64,000 nucleotides of DNA from Pseudomonas mucoides (GCF_015461845.1 NZ_JACOPW010000003.1:372001-436000); one strand, 5' to 3'. Shown: positions 16,712 to 27,878, counted from the stretch's first letter. The notes: generated by a model not told the origin, from the letters alone. Program-made: numbers and translations.

Positions 16712-18061
16712 ATGTTTGCTTTCTTTCGCCCTGCCGCACATCAGGCTCCATTGCCTGACGAACAAATCGATGACACGTACAAACGCCTTCGCTGGCAGAT
16801 CTTTGCCGGGATATTCATTGGCTATGCGGGTTACTACCTGCTGCGCAAGAACTTCACCCTGGCGTTTCCGGACCTGATTGCCCAAGGCTACACAAAGGGT
16901 CAACTGGGCGTGGCCATGTCGGCGATTGCCATCGCCTACGGCCTGTCCAAGTTTTTGATGGGTATCGTGTCCGACCGCTCCAACCCGCGTTACTTCCTGC
17001 CCTTCGGCCTGGTGGTCTCCGCCGGGGTCATGTTCGTGTTCGGTTTCGCACCTTGGGCAACGTCCAGCGTGACCATGATGTTCATCCTGTTGTTCATCAA
17101 TGGCTGGGCACAAGGCATGGGTTGGCCGCCAAGTGGCCGGACCATGGTGCACTGGTGGTCGCAGAAAGAACGCGGTCAAGTGGTGTCGGTGTGGAACACC
17201 GCGCATAACGTGGGCGGCGGTTTGATCGGTCCGTTGGCGATCCTCGGCATGGGCTGGTTCAACGACTGGCACAGCAAGTTCTATGTACCCGCCGCCGTGG
17301 CGCTGCTGGTCGCCGTGTTTGCCTTCATTGTGATGCGCGATACACCGCAATCGACCGGCCTGCCGCCGATCGAGAAATACAAAAACGATTACCCCGACGG
17401 CTACGACGCCAGCCACGAAGAAGAATTCAGCGCCAAGGACATCTTCGTCAAATACGTGCTGCGCAACAAAATGCTCTGGTTCATCGCCCTGGCCAACGTT
17501 TTCGTCTACCTGCTGCGCTACGGCATCCTCGACTGGGCGCCGACCTACCTCAAAGAGGTCAAGCACTTCGACTTCGACAAGACCTCGTGGGCTTACTTCC
17601 TGTACGAGTGGGCCGGTATTCCGGGCACGCTGCTGTGCGGCTGGATGTCGGACAAAATCTTCCGTGGCAACCGTGGCCTGACCGGCATGGTGTTCATGGC
17701 GTTGGTGACCGTCGCGACGATCGTGTACTGGCTGAACCCGCCCGGTAACCCGATGATCGACATGATCTCGCTGTTCGCCATCGGCTTCCTGATCTACGGC
17801 CCGGTGATGCTGGTCGGCTTGCAAGCGCTGGAACTGGTGCCGAAGAAAGCTGCCGGTACTGCCGCGGGCTTTACCGGTCTGTTCGGTTACCTGGGTGGTT
17901 CAGTCGCGGCCAGTGCCTTGATGGGCTACACCGTGGACTATTTTGGCTGGGATGGCGGCTTCATTCTGCTGGTGGTGGCCTGCCTGCTGGCGATGGCGTT
18001 CCTGGCGCCCACGCTGGGCCACAAGAACGTCGCCAGTCAGACCCGCGAAGCGATCGCCTGA
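16712..18061 (+). CDS. glpT: Glycerol-3-phosphate transporter GlpT
   Basis: 449-aa major-facilitator organophosphate:phosphate antiporter with about 12 transmembrane helices. Family motifs include [15 protein letters not shown] in helix 1, [19 protein letters not shown] around the helix 2-3 loop, and [20 protein letters not shown]. It takes up sn-glycerol-3-phosphate in exchange for Pi; uptake of fosfomycin by this family is known. The candidate GlpR operator upstream supports the GlpT call over UhpT or PgtP. Its 3' end overlaps the convergent chaC gene by 25 bases. Confidence 0.93.
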   Translation: MFAFFRPAAHQAPLPDEQIDDTYKRLRWQIFAGIFIGYAGYYLLRKNFTLAFPDLIAQGYTKGQLGVAMSAIAIAYGLSKFLMGIVSDRSNPRYFLPFGLVVSAGVMFVFGFAPWATSSVTMMFILLFINGWAQGMGWPPSGRTMVHWWSQKERGQVVSVWNTAHNVGGGLIGPLAILGMGWFNDWHSKFYVPAAVALLVAVFAFIVMRDTPQSTGLPPIEKYKNDYPDGYDASHEEEFSAKDIFVKYVLRNKMLWFIALANVFVYLLRYGILDWAPTYLKEVKHFDFDKTSWAYFLYEWAGIPGTLLCGWMSDKIFRGNRGLTGMVFMALVTVATIVYWLNPPGNPMIDMISLFAIGFLIYGPVMLVGLQALELVPKKAAGTAAGFTGLFGYLGGSVAASALMGYTVDYFGWDGGFILLVVACLLAMAFLAPTLGHKNVASQTREAIA

Positions 18062-18705
18062 TCGGATTTTGATTTGCAGCGTTTGAGTCGCGCCTCCAGA
18101 TTTCGGTCCGGCATGGCGTGGCTACGCAGGGCGTGGGCGGTCTGCTCGACATAATCGCGAGTGGTGCCGTAGCGCCCGCAAGCGTTTTCAAACACCTGGC
18201 TCAGCACGTGATCCGGCAAGTTGCCGGCATAGCTGGGCAGGTGGCGCTCCAATACAAACCCCAATGCCTGAACCTGGCTTCCGTCTTCAAGACGGCAGTT
18301 GAGCCAGTGTGGGCGATAGGACGGGAATGGCATTTCACGTTGCCACAGCGCATAAAGTGAGGCTTCAAGTTGTTCTTCGGGCAAGCGATAAGCGAAGCCG
18401 CTGCAAGAACCGCCACGATCCAGACCAAACACCAGGCCTGGCACTTCGGGCGTGCCGCGATGTTCGTGGGACCACAGGTACAAACCGCGATGGTAACCAT
18501 GCACCCGGCCGCGCTTGCGTTCTACCGCGGCGCATTCAGGACGCCAGATCAGCGAACCGTAAGCGAACAACCAGACCGGCCCGCCCTTGTGGCGCGCCAT
18601 GGTTGACTGCATGGAGCAGAGTAATTGTTCGTGCGTGAGTTGCGGCCCCAGATCGAGCCGCGGAGGGTAAGCCAGATTCAAAAAAGCAGATTCAACGGCA
18701 TTCAT
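18037..18705 (-). CDS. Gamma-glutamylcyclotransferase, ChaC family
   Basis: 222-aa cytosolic enzyme that should cleave the gamma-glutamyl bond of glutathione to 5-oxoproline and Cys-Gly. The substrate-binding turn [14 protein letters not shown] is intact, followed by [20 protein letters not shown] and the family's [11 protein letters not shown] with its conserved residues. I chose ATG 18705 ([10 protein letters not shown]); a frame from 18768 adds a Tyr/Asn-rich stretch in AT-rich DNA that looks non-coding. It is convergent with and overlaps glpT. Confidence 0.87.
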   Translation of the reverse strand: MNAVESAFLNLAYPPRLDLGPQLTHEQLLCSMQSTMARHKGGPVWLFAYGSLIWRPECAAVERKRGRVHGYHRGLYLWSHEHRGTPEVPGLVFGLDRGGSCSGFAYRLPEEQLEASLYALWQREMPFPSYRPHWLNCRLEDGSQVQALGFVLERHLPSYAGNLPDHVLSQVFENACGRYGTTRDYVEQTAHALRSHAMPDRNLEARLKRCKSKSDQAIASRV

Positions 18706-18709
18706 GGCA

Positions 18710-18990
18710 ATGGAGTTTCGGCCCTGCGAGTATTGCAAAATGTAAGCAACATTAACGTTATAGAACATATAGCAGTAATGGTGAAACGAAAAGTGCTAAA
18801 GGACGTATGCCCAATAAACAACAGAAGGGTTCAGGAACTGTTCATATACCCTAAGGTAATCTTGGCAATATTCTAAATACCAGAATGAAATATACATAAG
18901 CCATAGGCTCGATCAGATAGAACGCTACTGCCAGACTCCTCCTACATCCTCTTCTGATTTTCCGCCTGCTCGTACGCTGACGGCTATCAC
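18710..18990. other. AT-rich intergenic segment
   Basis: About 280 bases of clearly lower GC than the surroundings (for example the stretch 18820-18905). It separates chaC from the PagP-like gene, which diverge from it. I see no convincing gene; it may hold promoters for both. A short frame ending at 18876 has no recognisable features. Confidence 0.5.
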
Positions 18991-19000
18991 AAGAGACTGA

Positions 19001-19480
19001 ATGATGAAAAAACCGTGGATTTACGGACTACTGGCAATGCTCTTGGCGCCGCTTTCACTGGCTGCCGAGACACCCCCCAAGGACACCGGCTCCTGGTATC
19101 TGCAGACCAGTGTTTACACCAAACACTATTCGCCCGACCCCGAGCACAATAACAATCAGGACCTGATTGGCCTTGAACGTGAGGCCCCGTCAGGCTGGGT
19201 GTTGGGCGGCGCCACTTTTCGCAACTCGTTCAGCCAGCGGTCTTATTACGCCTATGCGGGCAAACGATACGAGAGCGCCAACTATCCGGTGTATATAAAA
19301 CTTACCGGTGGTCTGCTGGAGGGTTACAGCGGCAAGTATCAGGACAAGATCCCATTGAATCACTTCGGGGTGGCGCCGGTGATCATCCCCTCACTCGGCG
19401 CGCATTACGGACCGCTGGCGGCCGAACTGGTGTTGCTCGGCTTCAACGCCGCCATGGTGACGACTGGCGTGCGCTTCTGA
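19001..19480 (+). CDS. PagP-like outer-membrane beta-barrel candidate
   Basis: 159-aa protein with a signal peptide (about 1-21, cut near LAA/ET) and a short amphipathic-strand pattern ending in Phe (TTGVRF), as outer-membrane barrels do. By eye it follows E. coli PagP (lipid A palmitoyltransferase): an early strand with His42 (VYTKHYS), then FRNSFSQ (Asn75-Ser76) where PagP has FKDSWN (Asp-Ser catalytic pair), then IPLNHFGVAPVIIPSLGAHYGPLAAEL resembling IPLPVLLPLASVGYGPVTFQM. Divergent PagP enzymes are known in P. aeruginosa. The Asp-to-Asn change leaves activity uncertain. Similar genes next to glpT may be labelled glycerol-3-phosphate transporter, which the sequence does not support. Confidence 0.6.
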   Translation: MMKKPWIYGLLAMLLAPLSLAAETPPKDTGSWYLQTSVYTKHYSPDPEHNNNQDLIGLEREAPSGWVLGGATFRNSFSQRSYYAYAGKRYESANYPVYIKLTGGLLEGYSGKYQDKIPLNHFGVAPVIIPSLGAHYGPLAAELVLLGFNAAMVTTGVRF

Positions 19481-19494
19481 CACGCCACAATGGC

Positions 19495-20463
19495 CTAGGA
19501 TCTTGGCGCATACGCAAACACATCCGCACGCATTTGATGAGCATCCATCCCGGCTTCCACCAACGCATCCAGCGTGCCGTAGACCATGGCCGGTGAGCCG
19601 CTGGCGTAGACATGCAAGGCTTTGAGGTCCGGGAAATCCTCACACACCGCCTCATGCAGCATCCCGCAGCGCCCCTGCCAACCGCACTGATCACTGACGA
19701 CCCTGTGCAGGAACAGATTGGGCAGCTTCAACCATTCATCCCAATGCTCGATCTCGTAAAAGTCTTCAGGACGACGCACGCCCCAGTACAGGTGCACCGG
19801 GTGCTTGAAGCCGCTGGCGCGGCAGTGTTCGATCAGACTGTGGATCTGGCCCATGCCCGTGCCAGCGGCGATCAGTACCAACGGGCCATCCGGCAATTCC
19901 GCGAGATGGGTATCGCCGAAGGGCAGTTCGACTCGCACCATCCGATTGCGTTGCAGCTGCTCGATCAGGCTCAGCGCACTGCTTTCGCGTGCCAGCACAT
20001 GAATTTCCAGATCGCGCCCGCCATGGGGAGCCGAGGCCAGCGAGAACGCGGACTTTTCGCCATTCTCACGTTCGATCATCAAATACTGACCTGCGTGATA
20101 GCGCGGTGGCTTGCCGGCCGGCGCGCGCAGACGCACACGCCAGGTATCGCCGCCGACGTCCCTGCATTCAATGACCTGACACGACACGCTGCGCACCGGC
20201 AGTTCTCCCAGCGCAAGCACGCCATCCCACAGCAAAATGCAGTCTTCCAGCGGCTCTGCTATGCAAGTGTAGAACTCGCCATGGTCGTGCACATTGCCGC
20301 TTTGTTCGACCCGCCCTTCCACCAGCAACGCCGCGCACACGTGGCAATTGCCGTTGCGGCAGCTTTGCGGGCATTCATAGCCCAGGCGCCGCGCACCATC
20401 GAGAATCCGCTCGCCGGGCAGAATATCCAGCACCGCTCCGGAGGGCTGCAAGGTTACACGCAT
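19495..20463 (-). CDS. Ferredoxin/flavin reductase (CDP-6-deoxy-glucoseen reductase-like)
   Basis: 322-aa electron-transfer protein. Residues 1-90 are a plant-type 2Fe-2S ferredoxin domain with the cluster Cys motif CPQSCRNGNCHVC; then comes a ferredoxin-NADP reductase module with FAD motif YHAGQYLMIE and NAD(P) motifs VLIAAGTGMGQIHSLIEHC and VYASGSPAMVYG. The ATG (20461-20463) shares a base with the ubiD stop, so it is cotranslated. Although databases call it AscD-like, no CDP-sugar genes are nearby; coupling to UbiD suggests a reductase serving flavin or quinone chemistry. That link is inference. Confidence 0.85.
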   Translation of the reverse strand: MRVTLQPSGAVLDILPGERILDGARRLGYECPQSCRNGNCHVCAALLVEGRVEQSGNVHDHGEFYTCIAEPLEDCILLWDGVLALGELPVRSVSCQVIECRDVGGDTWRVRLRAPAGKPPRYHAGQYLMIERENGEKSAFSLASAPHGGRDLEIHVLARESSALSLIEQLQRNRMVRVELPFGDTHLAELPDGPLVLIAAGTGMGQIHSLIEHCRASGFKHPVHLYWGVRRPEDFYEIEHWDEWLKLPNLFLHRVVSDQCGWQGRCGMLHEAVCEDFPDLKALHVYASGSPAMVYGTLDALVEAGMDAHQMRADVFAYAPRS

Positions 20464-21929
20464 CAATCTATTCCTAACTGATTCCAGATGGCATCGATCC
20501 GTTGGGTCACGGCGTCGTCCTTGACGATCACCCGGCCCCACTCGCGAGTGGTTTCGCCCGGCCATTTATGCGTGGCATCCAGGCCCATTTTCGAGCCCAG
20601 GCCTGAGACCGGCGAGGCGAAGTCGAGGTAGTCGATCGGCGTGTTGTCGATCATCACCGTGTCGCGCTTGGGGTCCATGCGCGTGGTGATGGCCCAGATC
20701 ACGTCGTTCCAGTCCCGCGCGTTGATGTCGTCATCGGTGACGATAACGAACTTGGTGTACATGAACTGTCGCAAAAACGACCAGACACCGAGCATTACCC
20801 GCTTGGCGTGCCCCGGATACGACTTCTTCATGGTCACGATGGCCATGCGGTACGAGCAGCCTTCGGGTGGCAGGTAGAAATCGGTGATTTCCGGGAACTG
20901 TTTCTGCAGGATCGGCACGAACACTTCGTTCAGCGCCACACCGAGAATCGCCGGCTCATCCGGCGGACGACCGGTGTAGGTGCTGTGATAGATCGGCTTG
21001 ATCCGGTGGGTGATGCGCTCGACGGTGAACACCGGGAAGCTGTCGACTTCGTTGTAATAACCGGTGTGGTCGCCGTACGGGCCTTCATCGGCCATTTCGC
21101 CCGGATGGATCACGCCTTCGAGGATGATCTCGGCAGTCGCCGGAACTTGCAGGTCGTTGCCACGGCACTTCACCAGCTCGGTTCGGTTGCCGCGCAGCAG
21201 ACCGGCGAAGGCGTATTCGGAGAGGCTGTCCGGCACCGGCGTCACGGCACCGAGGATGGTCGCCGGGTCAGCGCCCAACGCCACAGACACCGGGAACGGC
21301 TGGCCGGGATGCTTTTCACACCATTCGCGGTAATCCAGCGCGCCGCCACGGTGGCTCAACCAGCGCATGATGACCTTGTTGCGGCCAATCACTTGCTGAC
21401 GGTAGATGCCGAGGTTCTGGCGGTCCTTGTTCGGACCTTTGGTGACGGTCAGGCCCCAGGTGATCAGCGGACCGACGTCGCCCGGCCAGCAGGTTTGCAC
21501 GGGGAGCATCGCCAGATCGACGTCGTCGCCTTCGATGACCACTTCCTGGCACACCGCGTCTTTGACGACTTTCGGCGCCATGGCGATGATCTTGCGGAAG
21601 ATCGGCAACTTCGACCAGGCGTCTTTCAGGCCCTTCGGCGGCTCGGGCTCCTTGAGGAACGCCAGCAGCTTGCCGATTTCGCGCAGCTCGCTGACCGCCT
21701 CGGCGCCCATGCCCATGGCGACCCGCTCGGGGGTGCCGAACAGGTTGCCGAGCACCGGAATGTCGTAGCCGGTCGGGTTCTCGAACAGCAGCGCCGGGCC
21801 TTTGGCCCGCAGTGTGCGATCACAGACTTCGGTCATCTCCAGCACTGGAGAGACGGGGATCTGGATGCGTTTCAACTCTCCGCGCTGCTCAAGCTGCTGC
21901 ACGAAATCCCGAAGGTCCTTGAATTTCAT
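20463..21929 (-). CDS. ubiD: 4-hydroxy-3-polyprenylbenzoate decarboxylase
   Basis: 488-aa prenylated-FMN-dependent decarboxylase of ubiquinone synthesis, converting polyprenyl-hydroxybenzoate to polyprenylphenol. Start [17 protein letters not shown] is the family start; ATG 21929 is preferred over the one four codons upstream. The prFMN/metal region [19 protein letters not shown] and the catalytic Glu segment ([21 protein letters not shown]) are intact. UbiX, which makes the cofactor, is not in the window. It is the first gene of a pair with the flavin reductase. Confidence 0.95.
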   Translation of the reverse strand: MKFKDLRDFVQQLEQRGELKRIQIPVSPVLEMTEVCDRTLRAKGPALLFENPTGYDIPVLGNLFGTPERVAMGMGAEAVSELREIGKLLAFLKEPEPPKGLKDAWSKLPIFRKIIAMAPKVVKDAVCQEVVIEGDDVDLAMLPVQTCWPGDVGPLITWGLTVTKGPNKDRQNLGIYRQQVIGRNKVIMRWLSHRGGALDYREWCEKHPGQPFPVSVALGADPATILGAVTPVPDSLSEYAFAGLLRGNRTELVKCRGNDLQVPATAEIILEGVIHPGEMADEGPYGDHTGYYNEVDSFPVFTVERITHRIKPIYHSTYTGRPPDEPAILGVALNEVFVPILQKQFPEITDFYLPPEGCSYRMAIVTMKKSYPGHAKRVMLGVWSFLRQFMYTKFVIVTDDDINARDWNDVIWAITTRMDPKRDTVMIDNTPIDYLDFASPVSGLGSKMGLDATHKWPGETTREWGRVIVKDDAVTQRIDAIWNQLGID

Positions 21930-21998
21930 TGACGATGGCACCCCTAAAATAGGCGTACATCCTACCTGCTCTGCCGTCCGCTGGCAGCTTATCGCTGA

Positions 21999-24002
21999 TT
22001 ACCTGACCGCATTTGAGTTGCCATTGCCGAGTGTTGCCCGGGCTTGCAAGCGCCTGAACAACGGCTCAAGTGCCGGCGCGATGAAGCGAGCCCCGACCTC
22101 GGACAGGTGATTGTCGTCGGTGTACAGCGAATGACCGTCGAGTTCGGCGCGGCAAAGACCTTCGTCATTACACAGCAGCGGTGCCGGATCGACCACGGTC
22201 ACGCCCGGATTGGTGGCCGCTATTTGCGCGAACAACTGGCTGATGAAAGCCTGACGCTTGAAGTGCTCGGTCACCGGCAACCCAACGTCATCGGTTGGAC
22301 GATGCAACATCGCCAGGCGGCTGAGGCGGTAAGGCGGACTGAACTGTTGCAGCGGCGCCTCCTTGACCAGCCAGACGCGATGCCCGCCATTGCGCAGTTG
22401 CCGGACGGTTGCCTGCAACCCTTCGGCCAGGCGTTGCTCGGCGATCGCCCGGTCATAACGGCCGCTGGAATCGCGCAGCACAAACCCGAGGTCGCCTTTC
22501 ACATCGCCATAGAGGTACAGGCTCCAGCGTGCGACCAGCACGACATCGCCCACCGATTGTGGCTTCAAGGCCCGCTCGACCCGACGGTTGAAGCGGGCAC
22601 ACTGTGGCTCGTGTTCCAGCCCTTCAACCGGAATGCAGCCAGGGGAACTGGCGAGTATCACGCTGACCCCGTGTTTTTGCGCGCCGTCGTCGAATACCGG
22701 AATCAACGCCGTGGCATGACTGTCGCCCCAGACCAGCGCTTTTGATGCGGTCGGCGTGGACGTCCCGTAATGACAAAACAGCTTTTCGTCAGGGGTTTGG
22801 TCGTTGGCCAGGCAGCGCATCAGTTCCGGGCGCCATTCTTTCCCTTTGGCGTATTGCAGGGCCTGGTCGGGCAGGCGCACGGGCAAACCATCGGTCCAGC
22901 GCAACATCTGTCCGGCCAGCCCCAGCACCAGCACGCCACACGCCGCCGCGAGCAGAATCTGCCGACGCCCCGCCAACAATCGCCGCTCGCGCAACGGCGT
23001 TTCGACGAACCGCCACGACAGATAACCCAACACCAGACTGAGCAGAATCAACCCCGAAATATCGAACGGGCCTGGCTCATCGACACTGGCATAGCTGGCA
23101 AAGACAAATACCGGCCAGTGCCACAGGTACCAGGAATAGGAAATCAGCCCGAGCCCGACCAACACACGGCTGGCGAGCAAGGCACCGACCAGCGTTTGCC
23201 GATGACCGTTGGCCCAGATCAACGCCACCACACCCAGCGTCGGCAGCAACGCGGCTGCGCCTGGGAACGGTGTGCTTTTGTCATAGCAGAACACGGCCAG
23301 CAGAATCAGAGCGGAGCCGGCCAGGCTCACCACTTGCGCGCCCGTAGAGGTCAGACGCCAACCGGTTCTTGGCGCAACCGCCAACATGGCACCGGCCAAC
23401 AACTCCCAGGCGCGCATCGGCAGCAGGAAAAAGGCTTTCTCGGGATGATGTGCCACGGCCCAGACGCTGAGCCCGAACGACACCAGCAACACGCCGAACA
23501 GCGCCAGTCGCCAATGCTTGAGGCGACTCGACAGCACCGTCAGCAGCAGCGGGAAGACAATATAGAACTGCTCTTCAACCGCCAGCGACCACGTGTGCAA
23601 CAACGGCTTGAGGTCGGAAGCGACATCAAAATAACCGTCCTGACGCATAAACAGGAGGTTGGAAACGAACATCACCTGGTAACGCACCGAGCGGCCAAGC
23701 TCTTCGTAATCCTTGGGCGCCATCAGAAACCAGCCCACCGCCAGCACCGCGAGAATCATCACGAACAGCGCCGGCAGGATCCGCCGCGCACGACGTGCCC
23801 AGAAATCCACAAAGCTGAAGCGCCCGGCCTGGCGCTGATTCCAGATGATCGAGGTGATGAGATAGCCGGAAATCACAAAGAATATGTCGACACCGACGAA
23901 GCCGCCGGTGAAGCCAGGAACACCAAAATGGAACAGCACCACCGCAATCACCGCGATTGCGCGCAAGCCGTCGATGTCCCTTCGGTAAGCAAGTGTGCTC
24001 AT
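21999..24002 (-). CDS. O-antigen-type acetyltransferase with C-terminal SGNH domain
   Basis: 667-aa integral membrane protein. Residues 1 to about 370 form an acyltransferase-3 domain with 10 or so helices; RRDIDGLRAIAVIAVVLFHF contains the catalytic-site Arg and His of the family, and GVDIFFVISGYLIT follows. The C-terminal 280 residues are an SGNH-like domain: ALVWGDSHATALIPV carries the GDSH nucleophile block and LYTDDNHLSEVGA the late Asp/His block. It should O-acetylate a periplasmic sugar such as LPS O-antigen. The ribosome site is weak. Confidence 0.9.
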   Translation of the reverse strand: MSTLAYRRDIDGLRAIAVIAVVLFHFGVPGFTGGFVGVDIFFVISGYLITSIIWNQRQAGRFSFVDFWARRARRILPALFVMILAVLAVGWFLMAPKDYEELGRSVRYQVMFVSNLLFMRQDGYFDVASDLKPLLHTWSLAVEEQFYIVFPLLLTVLSSRLKHWRLALFGVLLVSFGLSVWAVAHHPEKAFFLLPMRAWELLAGAMLAVAPRTGWRLTSTGAQVVSLAGSALILLAVFCYDKSTPFPGAAALLPTLGVVALIWANGHRQTLVGALLASRVLVGLGLISYSWYLWHWPVFVFASYASVDEPGPFDISGLILLSLVLGYLSWRFVETPLRERRLLAGRRQILLAAACGVLVLGLAGQMLRWTDGLPVRLPDQALQYAKGKEWRPELMRCLANDQTPDEKLFCHYGTSTPTASKALVWGDSHATALIPVFDDGAQKHGVSVILASSPGCIPVEGLEHEPQCARFNRRVERALKPQSVGDVVLVARWSLYLYGDVKGDLGFVLRDSSGRYDRAIAEQRLAEGLQATVRQLRNGGHRVWLVKEAPLQQFSPPYRLSRLAMLHRPTDDVGLPVTEHFKRQAFISQLFAQIAATNPGVTVVDPAPLLCNDEGLCRAELDGHSLYTDDNHLSEVGARFIAPALEPLFRRLQARATLGNGNSNAVR

Positions 24003-24099
24003 AAACAGGAATGCCAGTCAGTTGAAGTTGTTTGGGTCGCAGGCCCAATTCGCTTCTGTACTGACAAATCGCAGTCGCAAACCTCCCTTTTTTTTGCAA

Positions 24100-24150
24100 A
24101 AAAAATGGCGCCCCGAAGGACGCCATTTTTTAGCGGTTAAAAAAACCGTT
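24100..24150 (-). terminator. Rho-independent terminator of rho
   Basis: Just after the rho stop a hairpin AAACGGTTTTTTTAACCG is followed by a stronger stem TGGCG...CGCCA (24106-24125) flanked by A and T tracts on both sides, so it could work in both directions. Confidence 0.75.
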
Positions 24151-25410
<1,260 letters not shown>

Positions 25411-25607
25411 ATAGGAATGACGTAATCATTTATGGAGGGGGGAAATTAAGCTTTTGGCTTAATGAGGCCGCGCCGCAGAGAAGGCGACAGGATCGCGTAC
25501 TTATTCGAAAAGGAGTGCGTCGGCGACGGCTAGCAGGGGGCAATGGAGAAACCAGTGCGGGGCCGAATGTACCACCTGAGTTTCGGAGCGTCTAGCCCTG
25601 AATAACG

Positions 25608-25637
25608 AAAAGGCCCCGCAATGTGCGGGGCCTTTTT
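25608..25637 (-). terminator. Bidirectional-looking terminator after trxA
   Basis: Stem AAGGCCCCGC/GCGGGGCCTT with A and T tracts at each side lies 20 bases after the trxA stop and separates trxA from the rho leader. Confidence 0.85.
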
Positions 25638-25657
25638 GATGACGCTTTGATCAACGC

Positions 25658-25987
25658 TTAGATGTTGGCGTCGAGGAAGGCAGCCAGTTGCGACTTGGAC
25701 AGTGCGCCGACCTTGGTCGCTTCAACGTTGCCGTTCTTGAACAGCATCAGCGTCGGGATACCACGCACGCCATGCTTGGCCGGGGTTTCCTGGTTTTCGT
25801 CGATGTTCAGCTTGGCAACGGTCAGCTTGCCTTTGTAGGTTTCAGCAATCTCGTCCAGAACAGGAGCGATCATTTTGCATGGGCCGCACCATTCAGCCCA
25901 GTAGTCGACCAGTACAGCGCCTTCGGCCTTGAGTACGTCGGCCTCGAAGCTAGCGTCGCTAACGTGTTTGATAAGATCGCTGCTCAT
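25658..25987 (-). CDS. trxA: Thioredoxin 1
   Basis: 109-aa cytoplasmic disulfide reductase with the active site WCGPC at 33-37, the cis-Pro loop RGIPTL, and the buried Asp near the N-terminus (LVDYWAEW). It donates electrons to ribonucleotide reductase and PAPS reductase among others. GGAGAC precedes ATG 25987. The order trxA-rho is conserved in gammaproteobacteria. Confidence 0.97.
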   Translation of the reverse strand: MSSDLIKHVSDASFEADVLKAEGAVLVDYWAEWCGPCKMIAPVLDEIAETYKGKLTVAKLNIDENQETPAKHGVRGIPTLMLFKNGNVEATKVGALSKSQLAAFLDANI

Positions 25988-26107
25988 GGAAGTCTCCAGG
26001 TTGTAAGCAAAAAAACGTGGCCCATCATAGCCGCCCTTCCCTCGTTCAGGAAGGTGCAGATGATTGAGTCTCGCTATGGTGGTCCATGAGTTTGGGTATA
26101 GCTCAAG

Positions 26108-26815
26108 TCATGAGGTGGCGGGAGCGACGAAGGCAATACCTGTACGCAGCGCCGCGTTTCGTACATGTTCGTGCATCGCCTTCTGCGCAGCGCCAGAGGC
26201 CCGTCGAGTCAGCGCGCGGAGAATTTTGCGATGCTCTTGCCAGGTTTCCATGGCCCGCTCAGCCCGGATGAACGGTAGCTTCTGACTCTCCAGAAAGATC
26301 TCGGCGCTGGCGGTCAGGATGCTCAGCATCGCCTGATTGCCGCTGGCCAGCAGGATGCGCCGGTGAAACTCGAAATCCAGCCGCGCCGCCGCCTCGAAGT
26401 CGCCGGCCTTCAATTCCCGGCGCATGGCTGCGACATTGTCTTCCAGCGCATCGAGCTCTTGTGTGCTCAAGGTAATGGCCGCCAAACCGGCGGCAAACCC
26501 CTCAAGGGCATAACGCAACTGGAAGATATCCAGTGGTGAGGCCTGGGCAGCGAACGGCCAGCTCACCGCCGCCTCGTCACCCGACAGGTCCACCGGCGCC
26601 TGCACGAACACACCTTTGCCTGGCTGGATACTGATCACGCCCAGCGCACTCAGCGACGACAACGCCTCACGCAATGACGCGCGACTGACCCCCAACTGCA
26701 CCGCCAGGTCCCGTTGCGAGGGCAAGGCATCGCCTGGCCCGAAGCCTTGCTCGGTGATCAGTTTGCGGATGGCCTGCAGGGCCACTTCAGGAACGGCGCG
26801 GGAGATCGAATTCAT
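26108..26815 (-). CDS. FadR-subfamily GntR transcription regulator
   Basis: 235-aa regulator with an N-terminal winged HTH (LPSQRDLAVQLGVSRASLREAL, about 32-53) and a helical FCD ligand domain (about 90-225) with the usual metal-ligand pattern (RLDFEFHRRILLASGN). It is divergent from a polar amino-acid ABC importer (27072-29918), which it most likely controls in response to the imported compound. A palindromic candidate site is at 26943-26957. The effector is unknown. Confidence 0.88.
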   Translation of the reverse strand: MNSISRAVPEVALQAIRKLITEQGFGPGDALPSQRDLAVQLGVSRASLREALSSLSALGVISIQPGKGVFVQAPVDLSGDEAAVSWPFAAQASPLDIFQLRYALEGFAAGLAAITLSTQELDALEDNVAAMRRELKAGDFEAAARLDFEFHRRILLASGNQAMLSILTASAEIFLESQKLPFIRAERAMETWQEHRKILRALTRRASGAAQKAMHEHVRNAALRTGIAFVAPATS

Positions 26816-26942
26816 GGTTTTTCAAACAAGCCAGGCCAATGAGTGCTCAGTTGTAAAGCTAATCGCGACGCCCGGCAAGTCGTGCCCCATGGGGGTTCGG
26901 TCGTTTCCGGCGATGCGCTATCGGGGTGCGAAACACAAGTTG

Positions 26943-26957
26943 ACTGTTCAGACCAGT
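26943..26957. promoter_or_regulatory. Candidate operator of the FadR-type regulator
   Basis: ACTGTTCAGACCAGT is an imperfect palindrome (12 of 15 positions symmetric) in the divergent intergenic region, next to a TTGACT that could be a -35 box. FadR-group proteins often bind TGGT-N-ACCA type sites. A plausible but unproven site. Confidence 0.4.
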
Positions 26958-27071
26958 AAGACCGATCGACGCCAGTAAACCCGTGGCCTGCGCCCCCTGA
27001 AACCGACTCTTGGCATGGCCCGTGCTCTGTCGATCCGCAGCATTCACTTTTCGCCGATCCGGAGATTTGCC

Positions 27072-27857
27072 ATGACCCAGCGTTACAGCGCCCTCCTTGC
27101 CGCCCTGTTTGCCAGCCTGATGCTGAGCCAGGCGCCCGCCCACGCCGACGGTCTGGAGGATGTGGTCAAACGCGGCATTCTCAAAGTCGCCGTGCCACAG
27201 GACTTCCCGCCATTCGGCTCGGTCGGCCCGGACATGAAACCGCGCGGCCTGGACATCGATACCGCAAAACTGCTGGCCGATGAGCTCAAGGTCAAACTCG
27301 AACTGACCCCGGTCAACAGCACTAACCGTATCCCGTTCCTGACCACCGGCAAGGTGGACCTGGTGATCTCCAGCCTCGGCAAGAACCCCGAGCGCGAGAA
27401 AGTCATCGACTTCTCCAGCGCCTACGCGCCGTTCTACCTCGCCGTGTTCGGTCCGCCAGACGCTGATATCAAAAGCCTGGACGACCTCAAGGGTAAAACC
27501 GTCAGCGTCACCCGTGGCGCCATCGAAGACATCGAACTGACCAAGGTGGCCCCCGAAGGCGTGACCATCAAGCGCTTCGAAGACAACAACTCGACCATCG
27601 CCGCCTACCTCGCCGGCCAGGTTGACCTGATCGCCAGCGGCAACGTGGTGATGGTGGCGATCAGCGAGAAAAGCCCGAAACGTGTGCCCGCATTGAAAGT
27701 GAAGCTCAAGAATTCGCCGGTCTACGTGGGTGTGAACAAGAACGAGCCGGCGCTGTTGGGCAAGGTCAACCAGATCCTCGCCACCGCCAGGACGGATGGC
27801 GCACTGGAGAAAAACTCCCGGACCTGGCTGAAAGAACCGTTGCCGGCCGATCTCTGA
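27072..27857 (+). CDS. Polar amino-acid ABC transporter substrate-binding protein
   Basis: 261-aa periplasmic binding protein, family 3. The signal peptide MTQRYSALLAALFASLMLSQ is followed by a cut near AHA/DG. The mature protein begins with the family pattern VVKRGILKVAVPQDFPPFGS, and has RGLDIDTAKLLAD and NRIPFLTTGKVDLVIS. ATG 27072 is chosen over the upstream frame start at 27015 for the signal peptide. First gene of a four-gene importer; the ligand could be an amino acid or opine-like compound. Confidence 0.9.
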   Translation: MTQRYSALLAALFASLMLSQAPAHADGLEDVVKRGILKVAVPQDFPPFGSVGPDMKPRGLDIDTAKLLADELKVKLELTPVNSTNRIPFLTTGKVDLVISSLGKNPEREKVIDFSSAYAPFYLAVFGPPDADIKSLDDLKGKTVSVTRGAIEDIELTKVAPEGVTIKRFEDNNSTIAAYLAGQVDLIASGNVVMVAISEKSPKRVPALKVKLKNSPVYVGVNKNEPALLGKVNQILATARTDGALEKNSRTWLKEPLPADL

Positions 27858-27878
27858 TTTTCGCCAAGGAGACTGAGC

